Shown: positions 1 through 13,384 of the stretch, piece by piece
Layout of the letters: each line of letters opens with the position of its first letter
Position numbering within the stretch: position 1 is the stretch's first letter
NCBI RefSeq assembly: GCF_048569485.1
Contig: NC_134359.1
Coordinates: 34,111,779 to 34,175,778, forward strand
DNA: 64,000 bases
Direction of reading: 5' to 3'
Source: Anomaloglossus baeobatrachus
Lineage: Eukaryota; Chordata; Amphibia; Anura; Aromobatidae
Notes under the pieces: model-generated
Databases searched by the model: none
Told to the model about the DNA's origin: nothing
Seen by the model: only the letters and a program-made list of their open reading frames with translations
Made by a program: the position numbers and the translations under genes

Positions 1-788
1 TCTGGATGAAGAAAGCCATTTATCTATGTCACACAGATATTGACCTGAATGCAGTGGTTGCAGGTTAATGTGGAGCCGCTCTCCAGCGAATACAAAGCAT
101 CTCCCGGCGGCATTCATTACTCGCTATTTTTATGGTGTCTTTTTCACTAGAGGACACATTAACAGAAAAGCTTACAGGCAACTTTCCTGCCTCCATGGCG
201 TCAGTATTCAAGGTAATTTTTGTAATCTTGTATTCACTGTATAGGTTGAGATATAAGCACGCAAGGGGCCTGCATACCGAAGCTTTCATCTTCATCTCGG
301 TTCATCCTTATTTTGGTCTCTTCGACACCCAATTACTGCTCACAGGTAACATGGTGGAGAAATCGGCATCAAACACCCAGCATATAATTGGATTTTTTTT
401 TTTACACATGTGAGAGCTAATTTGGACTAGTTTTGATGTGGCTACAACACCCGGATCCAATTCAGGTCTAGAATATGCACCAAAGAGCTACATTTGAGTT
501 CTTCCATCAGTCCTACAGATGACCAGGATCTAGGAGATCAGTAGATGTTGGGTGCATCTAAATATGTCAGCGCACTCAAGTCACGTTTGTAAGACCCAGC
601 CTATCCACTCCTTGTACTCAGCCCTCCCCACCTTCCCAAATTCTCGAGATGTCGGTGCAAACAAAAATTTCCTAAATCTCTGGATTTCGAGGGCTTTTGG
701 GTGGTCCAAGTGATCTACCTATTTTCCAAGATCTTTCTGGAAGAGTTGAAAACAATGTGACTAGAGTGGCAGTGCACATGCATGGCAG
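1..788. other. Unassigned intergenic DNA
   Basis: I recognise no gene or known element here. Short open frames on both strands have no family resemblance. Confidence 0.4.
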
Positions 789-789
789 C

Positions 790-1460
790 CACTCCACTCC
801 AGCTCTTCCTCACCCCCTCTACCACAGACTCAGATGTCTCAACTGGTGAAGTGGACCCTTGGAGCCATTGATCCAGATGAATAGATCTTATGCAGAACGG
901 AAAGGTGGCACTGGTGCAGCAGGAGCAAGAATTTGGAAAAGCAGTGGCTGTTGTATCTACTCCAGCTCCTCAAGTCCTCACCCCCTCTGCCATAGACTCG
1001 GGTGTACCAGCTGGTGAGGTAGAACCTTGGAGCCACTAATCCAGATGAGTAGATTTTATGCAGCACAGAAAGTGATACTGGTGCAGCAAGAGCAAGAATT
1101 TGGAAAAGCAATGGGTGCTGTAGCCTATCCAGCTCTTCCATGTCTTCACCCCTCTACCGCAGACTTGGGTGTTTCAACTGGTGAAGTGGACCCTTGGAAC
1201 CACTGATCCAGATGAGTAGATCTTATGCAGCACGAAAAGGTGGCACTGGTGCAGCAGGAGCAAGAATTTGGAAAAGCAGTGGCTGTTGTATCTACTCCAG
1301 CTCCTCAAGTCCTCACCCCCTCTACCACAGACTTGGGTGTACCAACTGGTGAGGTGGATCCTTGGAGCCCCTGATCCAGATGAGTAGATCTTATGCAGCA
1401 CGGAAAGGTGGCACTGGTGCAGAAGGAGCAAGAACTTGGAAAAGCGCTGGCTGCTGTACT
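790..1460. repeat. Tandem repeat, about 167-bp unit, 4 copies
   Basis: Landmarks ACTGGTGAAGTGGACCCTTG, GATCCAGATGAGTAGAT and CAAGAATTTGGAAAAGCA return about every 167 bp. The similar open frames on the minus strand arise from the repeat. Confidence 0.8.
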
Positions 1461-1656
1461 AGAGCTAGAACAACAGCATCTGGTGCAACAGAACAATTGA
1501 TGTAGCACATCTGGAATCACGATCTAGCATAGTTGGCACACCAATGTAGCAGCATTGCACCATGGTCTGGTTTAAATGACCTCGACGGATGTTATCATTG
1601 GAGACTGTGGGATTGCTGTAGTAAACCAACACAATGGGGAGGAAAGAGGACCAGCC

Positions 1657-2353
1657 TGTCATGGCTGTCCCTCTTTTACAAGAGACTTGTGACAGGATCT
1701 GGGCCAGAGTCTCTTTTTTCCATCTGAGACTTCTCACATGAAACATATTCCCATTCTTTTGGTGCTGAAAGGATTCATGTCAGGTTTTTCTCTTCATCAG
1801 CTGCTGACTCCTGGCCTCAGGGGCTTCCGGTTGGTGACCACTCCCTTCCCCTATATATGGTCACATTCCCACTAGAGGGTGCAGGTTATTTTGATTCATT
1901 CTGTAGCTAAGCCTCGAAGGTGAAGATGTTTCTGGAGCCCTTGTTGCAGTGCAGCAGTGTAGGCTGCAGTCCTTGTGTCTGACTGCAACTGTGAAGCTGA
2001 GCTTTATCCTTTTGTTGTTTCCCATGTCTGTCGTACCTTCCGCTTCATGTTGTATTAGTGCAGCAGTGGGACTAGTGCTCCTTACCTGCCAGCTCACTAG
2101 CCAGGGTTACTACAGGGTCTTTCAGGGTTTCACGTATCCTGCTCGGCGACAAGTGTAGAACATGTATAAGGACTGGCTAAGAGTTCAGGGTGCAGCTGCA
2201 TGTGAGTGGAGGAGGTGTCCCATCTTCACCCTCACTAGCACCAGGGTTCACTGTTGTTATAGTGTCCCCGGTGTACCCCTTGTTTGTTGTTTTGAATCCC
2301 CTTGTTGTGTGTCTCGCCTGCACGCCGGACCTTTCCCAAGTCCGTGCGTGACA
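1657..2353 (+). mobile_element. Solo LTR, family 1, 5-bp target duplication
   Basis: The element starts TGTCATGG and ends CGTGACA. CAGCC flanks both sides (1652-1656 and 2354-2358). It shares long similarity with 18037-18690, including the TATATA region and the adjacent internal segment. It is a fossil LTR of an LTR retrotransposon; no internal coding region is present. Orientation is inferred from the TATA-like sequence. Confidence 0.7.
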
Positions 2354-2544
2354 CAGCCAAAGAGGAGGAGGGTACAGCACTGGAACTGGGGCACCTACTT
2401 GGTGGAGGTAGCAACCGTATGTTAATGACCAATACCCAAGACCATCTATTAAGTGGCATTGTGGCTACAACTGTTTATTACTATGGTTAGTACTCTATTA
2501 CATGGCACTGTGACTGGCATCACCATGAGGACCTGGTGGCCAGG

Positions 2545-3112
2545 TGTCACGCTTCCGATGCCTCAGCACTGCTCCTTACCCACTGACCCGGTCGCACCAT
2601 CCCGGCACCGCTCCGTGACCACTGATCCTGTCTACGTGTCCACCGGTCATGGCTACCACCCCCGCTCGTGCTCTCCTGTGTTCTGCTCCTGGTCTCAGGA
2701 GTCTGACTCTGACTAATGCCTCTGTATAGGAGCAGGCCGCGCCCACTCTCCTGGTCTTATAGGCCCAGCACACCTGAAGCAGGAAATGACATAGGGCTGT
2801 GCTGGGTATATAAGACTTGCCTTTCCATGTGGGCGGGGCCTGATCAACGTGTCTTGAAACTTAGTTTTGAAAGCTAGATGCTCACGTCCCCTTGTGCCGT
2901 GTTCCGTTTCCTGGACTGTTGCTTGTCTTTTCTACCCGGCCACGCCAGTACCCTGGAACCCCGAGACCCCAGTGACTGTGTTCTTCCCGTCCCCTGTGGG
3001 ACACGGTTCCCGTTCCGGCCACGCCAGTGCTCTGGCTGCCGTGTACTCTGCCCCTGGTGGGGTGCTCGGTCCAGTGGATCCACCACCCGGCCCTGACACC
3101 AGGACTATAACA
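2545..3112 (+). mobile_element. Solo LTR, chromovirus-like family
   Basis: The element starts TGTCACGCTT and ends CTATAACA. Its 3' part matches, in reverse complement, the LTR at 62739-63557 (shared GGTGGATCCACTGGAC and GAGCACCCCACC). A TATATAAG box lies near 2807. No target duplication is evident. Confidence 0.6.
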
Positions 3113-3985
3113 GGATACTTTGACTTGCACAGCTATAAAAATGTAATGTCACTGTCCCTTTAAAAGGTCCAAACTAAAAGGATTAGGAGGATTCAGAAGC
3201 TACAAGCGACTCTGTGAAAGAAACTTCATAAATCTAAAGTAGTAATTGAATGAAATTCTTCTTTATGTCCCAATTGAGGGCAATTCCTTACAGTTCTCCA
3301 GTGACCCGGACCATCTGCCCTGGAAACTTTATGTTCCTTAAATACAGACAGAGGGTGAGAGCAATAGGTTCTTCTGCCCCTGGGAAATCAGACGAGTCTT
3401 GTCGTCCACAACCAGCTTTGATCTTCGCGCAGAATATATTGTCATCCCTGACATTGTGATTGCACATTGACAAGAGCGCGCGCTGTTTATTATCTGTACA
3501 GTTGGTGTAGTAGTTATCCCAGGTCTTACTATAATTAGTTGCCCCCACCTCTTCGAAGCTGTTGCCTTATGAGAAAGAAGGAAAAGCCTTGAAGAGGTTC
3601 TGCAGAAGCTGACCACTGCGCTTGTAACCCCTAAACATGAAAAGCTTCTCTGGAAGTGCAATGAGAAGAGAGAGGTAAGAACACTCAGGTAGGGTAAGTA
3701 ATAAATCCAAAGGGTAGGGGGCAATCTCGGTTGACCCGCGCAAGTTTATTGTATAGGCGTTGGTTCTGTGATCACTTCTGATTGAAGACCTCATACCCTA
3801 TCGAGGGTCTATTTTGATCTTTGCTATGTATGGCCCCATTTTTCATGTATCTGTAAACAAATCAGGCTTTGTGGTGGCATTTGATCCTCCAAATAATACC
3901 CCACTCATAGATGGTGCAGATATGGGCGCCGACACAGGTTAAATATAACGGTAAACCCGAGCAAATCAGCATAGTGGTTACAGAC
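3113..3985. other. Unassigned intergenic DNA
   Basis: I see no gene, RNA or recognisable repeat between the chromovirus-like LTR and the satellite edge. Confidence 0.4.
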
Positions 3986-4057
3986 TCCCCCTGAGGAGAC
4001 AAGCCCAATAGGCTTGATGGTTAGACTTCACAATTGAGTCACAGAGCTTGGAGGTTA

Positions 4058-5318
4058 TGTCGCGGGCGGGGAGGAGGGTGTCAGCACACCGCGCTCACCC
4101 CTTCTGCTCGGGTCCGGCTGCTCAGTAGTGGCTCAAGCCGTAAGCCGGATCCCGGGGGTTTTTCTCGAGCGGCACTCCTCGCTCGTGAGTGAAAGGGGGG
4201 TTTGGGATGTTGGGATAATGTCCGTGACGCCACCCACGGTTGTGGTGATGTGTAGCACCACCGCTGCTTAATGCGGGGATCCCGGGGATGGTGATGGGGA
4301 GCAGCCAGGTGTTGTGTTGCCCCTCCGTGGGTAGGGGTTGGTGATCCCGGGGCCCGGTGATGGCTTGGGAGGTGCAGGGCTTGGTGGGCGCAGGGACGCG
4401 GGGACAGCGCTGTGCCTTGCGGCACTGTGGTACTCACTCAGCCTGAGACGTGGACACAGTTTGTACGGTAAACCAAACGGCTGGTAGGACGGTCCCACAG
4501 ACGGCTGCTTTGCTTTCCCGGTAGGTGACGGTGATGTCCCTCTTCCTTGCACCTGTATGTACGGTTGGTTGCGATGGGTCCCCACCGGTAACCCGCTCCC
4601 CGGCTTCAAGCTGGGCCGGAGGAGCACTACACTTTGCCCGCAGGCGCTGGCCCTCAGAGACTGGTGCCCTGGCGGTGGCGGTGCCTCTGTTGTACGGGTT
4701 GGGCTGTTGCCTTCAATCGGGACTTGGTTGTTGGGGGAATCTACGTCCCCTTCACTGACGGATTCAGCAAATTTGGCGACTCCTAGCCTTGCCGGGGTCC
4801 GAGAGGCCCCTGCCCTGGTGCTGACTGTCCTTCGGAACACTGCTCCAGACCACTGGGCACACAGCCAACGGGGTCCTTCCAGGAACTTCCAAACGCTCCC
4901 CCTCCGGACAGTCACCGCCGTCGCTGACCTTGCTGTTCTGGCCCTACACAAAGCTGGGCTCTCAGGCTTTGCACACTCTCTGCTCTGTCACCACTTCTTG
5001 CTTTCCTCCTTTTCCACTTTTCTTTCCTTCACTTTCCACTTCTTTGTTGTTTACTTCAGCTCCTCACTCAAGCTCCTCCTGAGCTAATCTGCTGTTCACT
5101 CTTGCCCTCCCCGGGCTACTCTGCCTGGTACTTCCTGCCTCCAGAGCTGTGATCTCCTTGGTGGGCGGAGCCAACCACCTGGCCCACCCCCTGGTGTGAA
5201 TCATCAGCCTCTGGAGGAAGGCAACAAGGATTTTTGGTTCAGCTTAGGTGTGCCTACCTGGGATGTGGGGTGTGGTGGTGTTGTGACCTGTGACCCCTGG
5301 CTTGCCCAGGGCGACACA
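4058..5318 (-). mobile_element. Solo LTR, TGTGNCGCC family, inserted in the satellite
   Basis: On the minus strand it starts TGTGTCGCCC and ends GCGACA. GTTA flanks both ends (4054-4057 and 5319-5322), and the two flanks together restore a normal satellite unit. It contains GGGTGGCGTCACGGA on the minus strand, like the related LTRs at 30439 and 52480. It is a fossil LTR without coding interior. Confidence 0.75.
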
Positions 5319-8300
5319 GTTACACATTAGAACTGAGACAGAGAGCTTAGTAGTCACACATTTTAAGTGAAATACAGAGCTTGGAGGTTATACATTAGAA
5401 CAGAGGCACAGAGCATGAAGGTTACAAATTAGAACAGAGGCTTAGAACATGGATGAAATGCATTAGAACAGATGCACACAGCATGGAAATTACACACTAG
5501 AACTGAGGCACAGAGCTTGGAGGTTACACATTAAAACTGAGGCACAGAGCTTGGAGGTTACACATTAGAACAGAGGCACAGAGCTTGGAGGTTACACATT
5601 AGAACAGAGGCACAGAGCTTGGAGGTTACACATTAGAACAGAGGCACAGAGCTTGGAGGTTACACATTAGAACCGAGGCACAGAGCTTGGAGGTTACACA
5701 TTAGAACAGAGGCACAGAGCTTGGAGGTTACACATTAGAACAGAGGCACAGAGCTTGGAGGTTACACATTAGAATAGAGGCACAGAGCTTGGAGGTTACA
5801 CATTAAAACTGAGGCACAGAGCTTAGAGGTTACACATTAGAACTGAGGCACAGAGCTTGGAGGTTACATATTAGAACAGAGGCACAGAGCTTGGAGGTTA
5901 CACATTAGAACAGAGGCACAGAGCTTGGAGGTTACACATTAGAACAGAGGCACAGAGCTTGGAAGTTACACATTAGAACAGAGGCTTAGAACATGGATGA
6001 AATGCATTAGAACAGATGCACACAGCATGGAAATTACACACTAGAACTGAGGCACAGAGCTTGGAGGTTACACATTAAAACTGAGGCACAGAGCTTAGAG
6101 GTTACACATTAGAACTGAGGCACAGAGCTTGGAGGTTACACATTAGAACAGAGGCACAGAGCTTGGAGGTTACACATTAGAACAGAGGCACAGAGCTTGG
6201 AGGTTACACATTAGAACAGAGGCACAGAGCTTGGAGGTTACACATTAGAACAGAGGCACAGAGCTTGGAGGTTACACATTAGAATAGAGGCACAGAGCTT
6301 GGAGGTTACACATTAAAACTGAGGCACAGAGCTTAGAGGTTACACATTAGAACTGAGGCACAGAGCTTGGAGGTTACATATTAGAACAGAGGCACAGAGC
6401 TTGGAGGTTACACATTAGAACAGAGGCACAGAGCTTGGAGGTTACACATTAGAACAGAGGCACAGAGCTTGGAGGTTACACATTAGAATAGAGGCACAGA
6501 GCTTGGAGGTTACACATTAAAACTGAGGCACAGAGCTTGGAGGTTACACATTAGAACAGAGGCACAGAGCTTGGAGGTTACACATTAGAACAGAGGCACA
6601 GAGCTTGGAGGTTACACATTAGAACAGAGGCACAGAGCTTGGAGGTTACACATTAGAACAGAGGCACAGAGATAAGAGGTTACACATTAGAACAGAGGCA
6701 CAGAGCTTGGAGGTTACACATTAGAACAGAGGCACAGAGCTTGGAGGTTACACAGTAGAACAGAGGCACAGAGCTTGGAGGTTACACATTAGAACAGAGG
6801 CACAGAGCTTAGAGGTTACACATTAGAACAGAGGCACAGAGCTTGGAGGTTACACATTAGAACAGAGGCACAGAGCTTGGAGGTTACACATTAGAACAGA
6901 GGCACAGAGCTTGGAGGTTACACATTAGAACAGAGGCACAGAGCTTGGAGGTTACACATTAGAACAGAGGCACAGAGCTTGGAGGTTACACATTAGAACA
7001 GAGGCACAGAGCTTGGAGGTTACACATTAGAACAGAGTCACAGAGCTTGGAGGTTACACATTAGAACAGAGGCACAGAGCTTGGAGGTTACACATTAGAA
7101 CAGAGGCACAGAACTTAGAGGTTACACATTAGAACAGAGGCACAGAGCTTGGAGGTTACACATTAGAACAGAGGCACAGAGCTTGGAGGTTACACATTAG
7201 AACAGAGGCACAGAGCTTGGAGGTTACATATTAGAACAGAGGCACAGAGCATGAAGGTTACAAATTAGAACAGAGGCTTAGAACATGGATGAAATGCATT
7301 AGAACAGATGCACACAGCATGGAAATTACACACTAGAACTGAGGCACAGAGCTTGGAGGTTACACATTAAAACTGAGGCACAGAGCTTGGAGGTTACACA
7401 TTAGAACAGAGGCGCAGAGCTTGGAGGTTACACATTAGAACAGAGGCACAGAGCTTGGAGGTTACACAGTAGAACAGAGGCACAGAGCTTGAAGGTTACA
7501 CATTAGAACAGAGGCACAGAGCTTGGAGGTTACACATTAGAACAGAGGCACAGAGCTTGGAGGTTACACATTAGAACAGAGGCACAGAGCTTGGAGGTTA
7601 CACATTAGAACAGAGTCACAGAGCTTGGAGATTACACATGAGAACAGAGGCACAGAGCTTGGAGGTTACACATTAGAACAGAGGCACAGAGCTTAGAGGT
7701 TACACATTAGAACAGAGGCACAGAGCTTAGAGGTTACACATTAGAACAGAGGCACAGAGCTTGGAGGTTACACAGTAGAACAGAGGCACAGAGCTTGGAG
7801 GTTACACATTAGAACAGAGGCACAGAGCTTGGAGGTTACACATTAGAACAGAGGCACAGAGCTTGGAGGTTACTCATTAGAACAGAGGCACAGAGATAAG
7901 AGGTTACACATTAGAACAGATGCACAGAGCTTGGAGGTTACACATTAGAACAGAGGCACAGAGCTTGGAGGTTACTCATTAGAACAGAGGCACAGAGATA
8001 AGATGTTACACATTAGAACAGATGCACAGAGCTTGGAGGTTACACATTAGAACAGATGCACAGAGCTTGGAGGTTACACATTAGAACAGAGGCACAGAGC
8101 TTGGAGGTTACACATTAGAACAGATGCACAGAGCTTGGAGGTTACACATTAGAACATATGCACAGAGCTTGGAGGTTACACATTAGAACAGAGGCACAGA
8201 GCTTGGAGGTTACACATTAGATCAGAGGCACAGAGCTTGGAAGTTACACATTAGTACTGATATACAAAACTCGGAGGTTACACATTAGAATTGAGGCACA

Positions 8301-8559
8301 GAGCATGGAGATTATACACTAGAACTGATGCCTCAAGCTTGGAGATTACACAGTAAAATTGAGGCCTAGAGCATGGAGGTTACATATTACAACAGAGTCA
8401 CAAAGCTTGGAGGTTATACATTAGAACAGAGGCACAGAGCATAGAGGTTTCACATTAGAACTGAAACACAGAGCTTGGAGGTTACACATTAAAACAGGGG
8501 CACATAGCATGCAGGTTACATTAGAACAGAGGCACAGAGCTTGGAGGTTACACGTTACA

Positions 8560-8700
8560 GGTGGTTATAGTTGACAACGGGAACAGATTATTCTTTTTGT
8601 ATTAGAAGAAGGCTACAAGCCACAGACACGGCCTGATAGTTCATTACACTGGGCAACCGCTTGGCCAGATCTAAGGGTATCTGTGACAATACTGAGAGCA
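8560..8700. repeat. Duplicated non-satellite segment (copy 1)
   Basis: This segment (GGTGGTTATAGTT, TTCTTTTTGTATTAGAA, GATCTAAGGGTATCTG) recurs with changes at 9852-10025. The right-hand flank of the array was evidently copied into it, or the array expanded on both sides of it. Confidence 0.75.
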
Positions 8701-9865
8701 GGAAGGTTACACATTAGAACAGAGGCATACAACATGGATGCTACACACTGGAACTGAGGCACAGAGCATGGAGCTTACACACTAGAACACAGGCACAGAG
8801 CTTAGAGGTTACACATTAGAACAGAGGGTACCTGCAACAATACTCAGAGCAGCAAGGTTACACATTAGAACAGAGGCATAGAACATGGATGTCATACATT
8901 AGAACAGATGCACAGACTTGAAGGTTCCACATTAGAAAAGATGCACAGAGCATGGAGATTACACATTTAAACAGAGGCACAGAGCTTAGAGGTTACACAT
9001 TAGAACTGAGGCCCCGAGCTTGGAGGTTACACATTAGAACAGAGGCCCCGAGCTTGGAGGTTACACATTAGAACAGAGGCCCCGAGCTTGGAGGTTACAC
9101 ATTAGAACTGAGGCAACAAGCTTGGAGGTTACACATTAGAACTGAGGCAACAAGCTTGGAGGTTACACATTAGAACTGAGGCAACAAGCTTGGAGGTTAC
9201 ACATTAGAACTGAGGCAACAAGCTTGGAGGTTACACATTAGAACTGAGGCAACAAGCTTGGAGGTTACACATTATAATTGAGTCACAGAGCTTATAGGTT
9301 ACACATTAGAACTGAGGCCCCGAGCTTGGAGGTTACACATTAGAACTGAGGCCCCGAGCTTGGAGGTTACACATTAGAACTGAGGCCCCGAGCTTGGAGG
9401 TTACACATTAGAACTGAGGCCCCGAGCTTGGAGGTTACACATTATAATTGAGTCACAGAGCTTATAGGTTACACATTAGAACTGAGGCCCCGAGCTTGGA
9501 GGTTACACATTAGAACTGAGGCCCCGAGCTTGGAGGTTACACATTATAATTGAGTCACAGAGCTTATAGGTTACACATTAGAACTGAGGCCCCGAGCTTG
9601 GAGGTTACACATTATAATTGAGTCACAGAGCTTATAGGTTACACATTAGAACTGAGGCCCCGAGCTTGGAGGTTACACATTAGAACTGAGGCCCCGAGCT
9701 TGGAGGTTACACATTAGAACTGAGGCCCCGAGCTTGGACGTTACACATTAGAACTGAGGCCCCGAGCTTGGAGGTTACACATTATAATTGAGTCACAGAG
9801 CTTATAGGTTACTCATTAGAACAGAGGCACAAAGCTTGGAGGTTACACATTACAGGTGGTTATAG

Positions 9866-11755
9866 TTAACAGATGATTCTTTTTGCATTTTGTATTAGAA
9901 AAAGGCCACAAGCCAGAGACACAGCCTGATAGCGCGTTACTCTGGGCAATTCACTTGTTATTCTTCACAGGGTAGCAACAGTGCAGCCACTCTGTCGGAT
10001 CTAAGGGTATCTGCAACAATACTCATGCACAACTCTGTCCTATAGGACTCTCACACCAGTGACTCAGACGGGTGCCCTTACACTGTGATGCCCGCTGTCA
10101 CCCACTTACTGACTGGCTATTTCCTATTGACCAGGAGGTACAGTAGCAGCCTGCTTGAATGCTCCGGTGCCTCCTATAGCAGAGCATGTATGGCGCAACG
10201 CTCTGCAACCGCACACGTGACCATTGACCTTAGCCAGTCAATGCTTATAGAACTTTTCCGCAAACTTGGAAGAACAGAAAACCCGTACGTGCCAACTTTG
10301 ACAGCCACCCTCTGGGAGATACTTGTAGATGTCTCTGCTACGTGCGTAGCAATCAAAAGTCGTGCCTGCTTTTTTGTTGGTCGAGCCTCTACACGGCCAT
10401 TTCCCAAATGCACGATTCAGCCCCACGGCTCCATCTAATCACAGAGACATCATGCACAGGAAAACATCAGGAAAGTCTGGCTTCTAGGAGATTTAGGCGG
10501 CGCCCAGGAGATCTGCCAAGCCTTCTGGTCGTCTAGTAGGTCTTCCTTTTTTCCTGGACATTTCGGGAAAGACCTAAATGAACTTTATTGCAAGAAAACT
10601 TGTGTTTTAAGGAGAATATGCAATTAGGGTAAATACTTACAAAATGTTACACCCAAGAGTATATAATATAAACTCAAGTCTGAGAAAGAAACTAGCCCAA
10701 GGAACTGCGGAAACAATATTGTATTTCATTACTGGTTCTTATAGAAATTTCTGCTTAAATTCTAAAAGTTTACAATATCCTGGAAAGTATGGAATCCGTC
10801 TCGTATAAATCTGCAGAGTTTTATGGTAATGGCTTTGTGCGGGTCAGCAGGCAGCTAAGAAGAAATTAAATATCTTATAATCAACCATTTTAGATTGGAC
10901 TGACGCTGACCTCCATCTTCCGGGGGTCGATTCCCCCCTTTCTTATTAAACCCCATAAAGATGCAACATTTTCAAACCCATTTAATTTCCTGATCTGTAA
11001 AATGTAAAGATTTTTTTTTTATGATGGAGGTTGTGCAGAGACCTGCCCTCTCCTGTATATAAGCCGGTGACTTTACCAGACGAGCTGAAATTCTGCAGAA
11101 ACTGAAATTTCCTGAATGCCGGCGTCTCACCCTTGGGATCTTCTTGTTGCTGAAATATGGGACTGGCTACGATCTAACATCTGGGTTTTATAATCATGTC
11201 AAAGCCCAACTCCAGCTGGAGAGTTTCAGTCCGGTCTTAACACACACGCTTCCTGTAAAATTCTTACGCTCCAGCCAAATGGATGAGGCCAAAATTAGAA
11301 ACACATTTTCCAATTTTCTCATATTTTATATATATATACGGCGTATAAACATTTCAAGAGGGATACTGAAAGAAAATGGCAAAAGAAGTGAAATATATAA
11401 AATATGCTCAAAACCAACGCTCACTGCATATGTGTGCTTGTTATAAAGGACAGACAGAAATGTGAGGGTAATGGTGTTTACGTGTCGCCCGCTGGGGGTT
11501 CTGCTCTTGGAAAGATCAGATGTTCTAGAACATAAACAGAGCAATTTCCTGTTTAATTTTTTTGATAAAATTCAAATTTTTTTGTTTAGCCTTTATGATA
11601 AAAAACAAAGGCGCAATGTATATATATATTACACTAATAGATGGGGTGGATTACGGCATGCAGACACATCCTGGAGGTCTGGGAGGATTCCGAGATACTT
11701 TATAAATCAATGGGAATTGTCCAAGATTGGAAAAGCACGGCTGCTTTCTTTCATA
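9866..11755. other. Unassigned intergenic DNA, right flank of the satellite
   Basis: After the second copy of the flank segment (to about 10025) I see no recognisable gene. Open frames such as 10085-10438 match no family known to me. Confidence 0.4.
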
Positions 11756-11799
11756 AATAGCGCCACACTAGTCCAGAGGTTGTGTCTGGTATTACAGTA

Positions 11800-12362
11800 C
11801 GGCTTTACACGCAACAACTTCACTAGCGAGATGTCGTTGGGTTCACGGAATTCGTGACGCACATCCGGCCTCGTTAGTGACGTTGTTGCGTGTGAAACGC
11901 AAGAACGACAGTTAACGATCAAAAATACTCACCATATCGTTGATCGTTGACACGTCGTTCCTATCCCAATTATCGTTGCTGTTGCAGGACGCAGGTTGTT
12001 CGTCATTCCTGCGGCATCACACATCGCTATGTGTGACACCACAGGAACGAGGAACCTCTCCTTACCTGCGGCCGCCCGCAATGAGGAAGGAAGGAGGTGG
12101 GCGGGATGTTCGGCCCGCTCATCTCCGCCCCTCTGCTTCTATTGGACGTTTGCTTAGTGACGCCGCTGTGACACCGCACAAACCGCCCCCTTAGAAAGGA
12201 GGCGGTTCGCCGGCCACAGCGACATTGCTAGGCAGGTAAGTAGTGTGACGGGTGTAAGCGATGTTGTGCACCACGGCAGCGATTTGCCCGTGACGCACAA
12301 CCGACGGGGGCGGGTATGCTCACTAGCGATATCGCTACCGATATCGCTGTGTGTAAAGCCCG
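11800..12362. mobile_element. MITE with long imperfect inverted ends
   Basis: The left end CGGCTTTACACGCAAC pairs with the right end GTGTGTAAAGCCCG. Palindromic cores such as CACTAGCGATATCGCTA lie just inside. It encodes nothing. Superfamily is uncertain. Confidence 0.6.
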
Positions 12363-12542
12363 CTTATGGCTTTACTGCAAGAAATGGAGATAAGCTGCAA
12401 AACCACACAGTTTGTGGACTTGTGCAGCCTTGTTTTTGAAAGTAAGCAAGTTGAACATACCGTAGCTGTTTATTTTTTCAAATTTGGACCAACCACTTTA
12501 ATACTTAAAAAAAATGTCCACTTTTGGGAATTGCTTGCTCAG

Positions 12543-13283
12543 TGTCACATCCGGCAATCCAGATGAGAGGGAAGAGGATCCACTGATCCAAGATACCAAT
12601 CACTAACCCGGAGGAGCGGACCTGAGCGGCCACAAAGTCTTCACTACAACCACAATAGGTGGAAATAGGTACACATGCCAATTGGTAACCAAGAGAGAGG
12701 AGGCAGCCCTAGTGAATCCCAGTGCCTCAGCAGAGGTGCCACAGGACTGAGACAGCAACCAGTATGGATGATGTAGAAGATGGTGCAGACTGGTAGTGGA
12801 GGACACAGACCGATGGATTAGTGCTTGCCGAGACAGGAGGGCTCAGTACATGTATAGGCAGGTTTCACCAACAGTACTAGGTGTACGCAGACACAGGGTC
12901 AGAGACAATATATGGAGTGTGGGTAGAAGCACAAGGACCTGACAACTAGCACGAGCAGACTAACTACAGGGACACGCCAATTGGGCAGGGTACCTTATAT
13001 ACACTTCCGAATTACGTCACGCTGTCCTTTTAAGAGAAGGGAGAGCAGCTTGGCGGCGCTCTATGCGCGGTCCCAAGTGCTCTGCTGTGCATGCGCAGGC
13101 CTTGGGTACCAGAGGATGGGACAGGCATAGTAAAGGAGAAAGGAGCGTCCATGAGAGAGCGTTAATGCCCCAACACACGAAGTGCCGATGGAGTCCCAGG
13201 TGAGACCTGGAGGTGCGGGAGACAGGAAAGTGACTGACCAGGAGCGTTGGTGACCCTGGGGCGAGAGCACCGACGTTATAACA
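12543..13283 (-). mobile_element. Solo LTR with 5-bp target duplication
   Basis: The plus strand runs TGTCACATCC to CGTTATAACA, flanked by CTCAG on both sides (12538-12542 and 13284-13288). Layout and a CCTTTTAAGAG motif resemble the minus-strand chromovirus LTR at the right edge, so it is probably Ty3/gypsy-derived. Orientation is inferred. Confidence 0.7.
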
Positions 13284-13304
13284 CTCAGAGATATACAGTA
13301 TAAA

Positions 13305-13382
13305 TACTGCTCAAAAAAAATAAAGGGAACACTTAAACAGGGATTTTGTATTTTTGTGTTCCCTTTATGTTTTTGAGCAGTA
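13305..13382. mobile_element. 78-bp mariner-type foldback MITE
   Basis: Near-perfect inverted repeat TACTGCTCAAAAA to TTTTTGAGCAGTA with AAAGGGAACAC and GTGTTCCCTTT arms. This is the end type of Tc1/mariner elements found in fish and frogs. Confidence 0.7.
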
Positions 13383-13384
13383 TA

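Larger units (their letters stand above)
3985..9865. repeat. 34-bp satellite array with higher-order structure
   Basis: Units built on GAGGTTACACATTAGAACAG and GGCACAGAGCTTG repeat every 34 bp, over 100 copies. The array is split by an LTR insertion (4058-5318) and a non-repeat segment near 8560-8700. Variant types are clustered: CACAGAGCTTGG units to about 8.5 kb, then AACAAGCTTGG and CCCCGAGCTTGG units from 9.0 to 9.8 kb. An irregular block with GGATGAAATGCATTAGAAC recurs near 5450, 5990 and 7285, showing multi-unit duplication. Confidence 0.95.

Noticed and set aside
5320-9865. CRISPR array
   Set aside because: The 34-bp repeats are contiguous without unique spacers, and the DNA is vertebrate.
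10085-10438. 117-codon plus-strand frame as a host gene
   Set aside because: No family resemblance, splice context or promoter seen.
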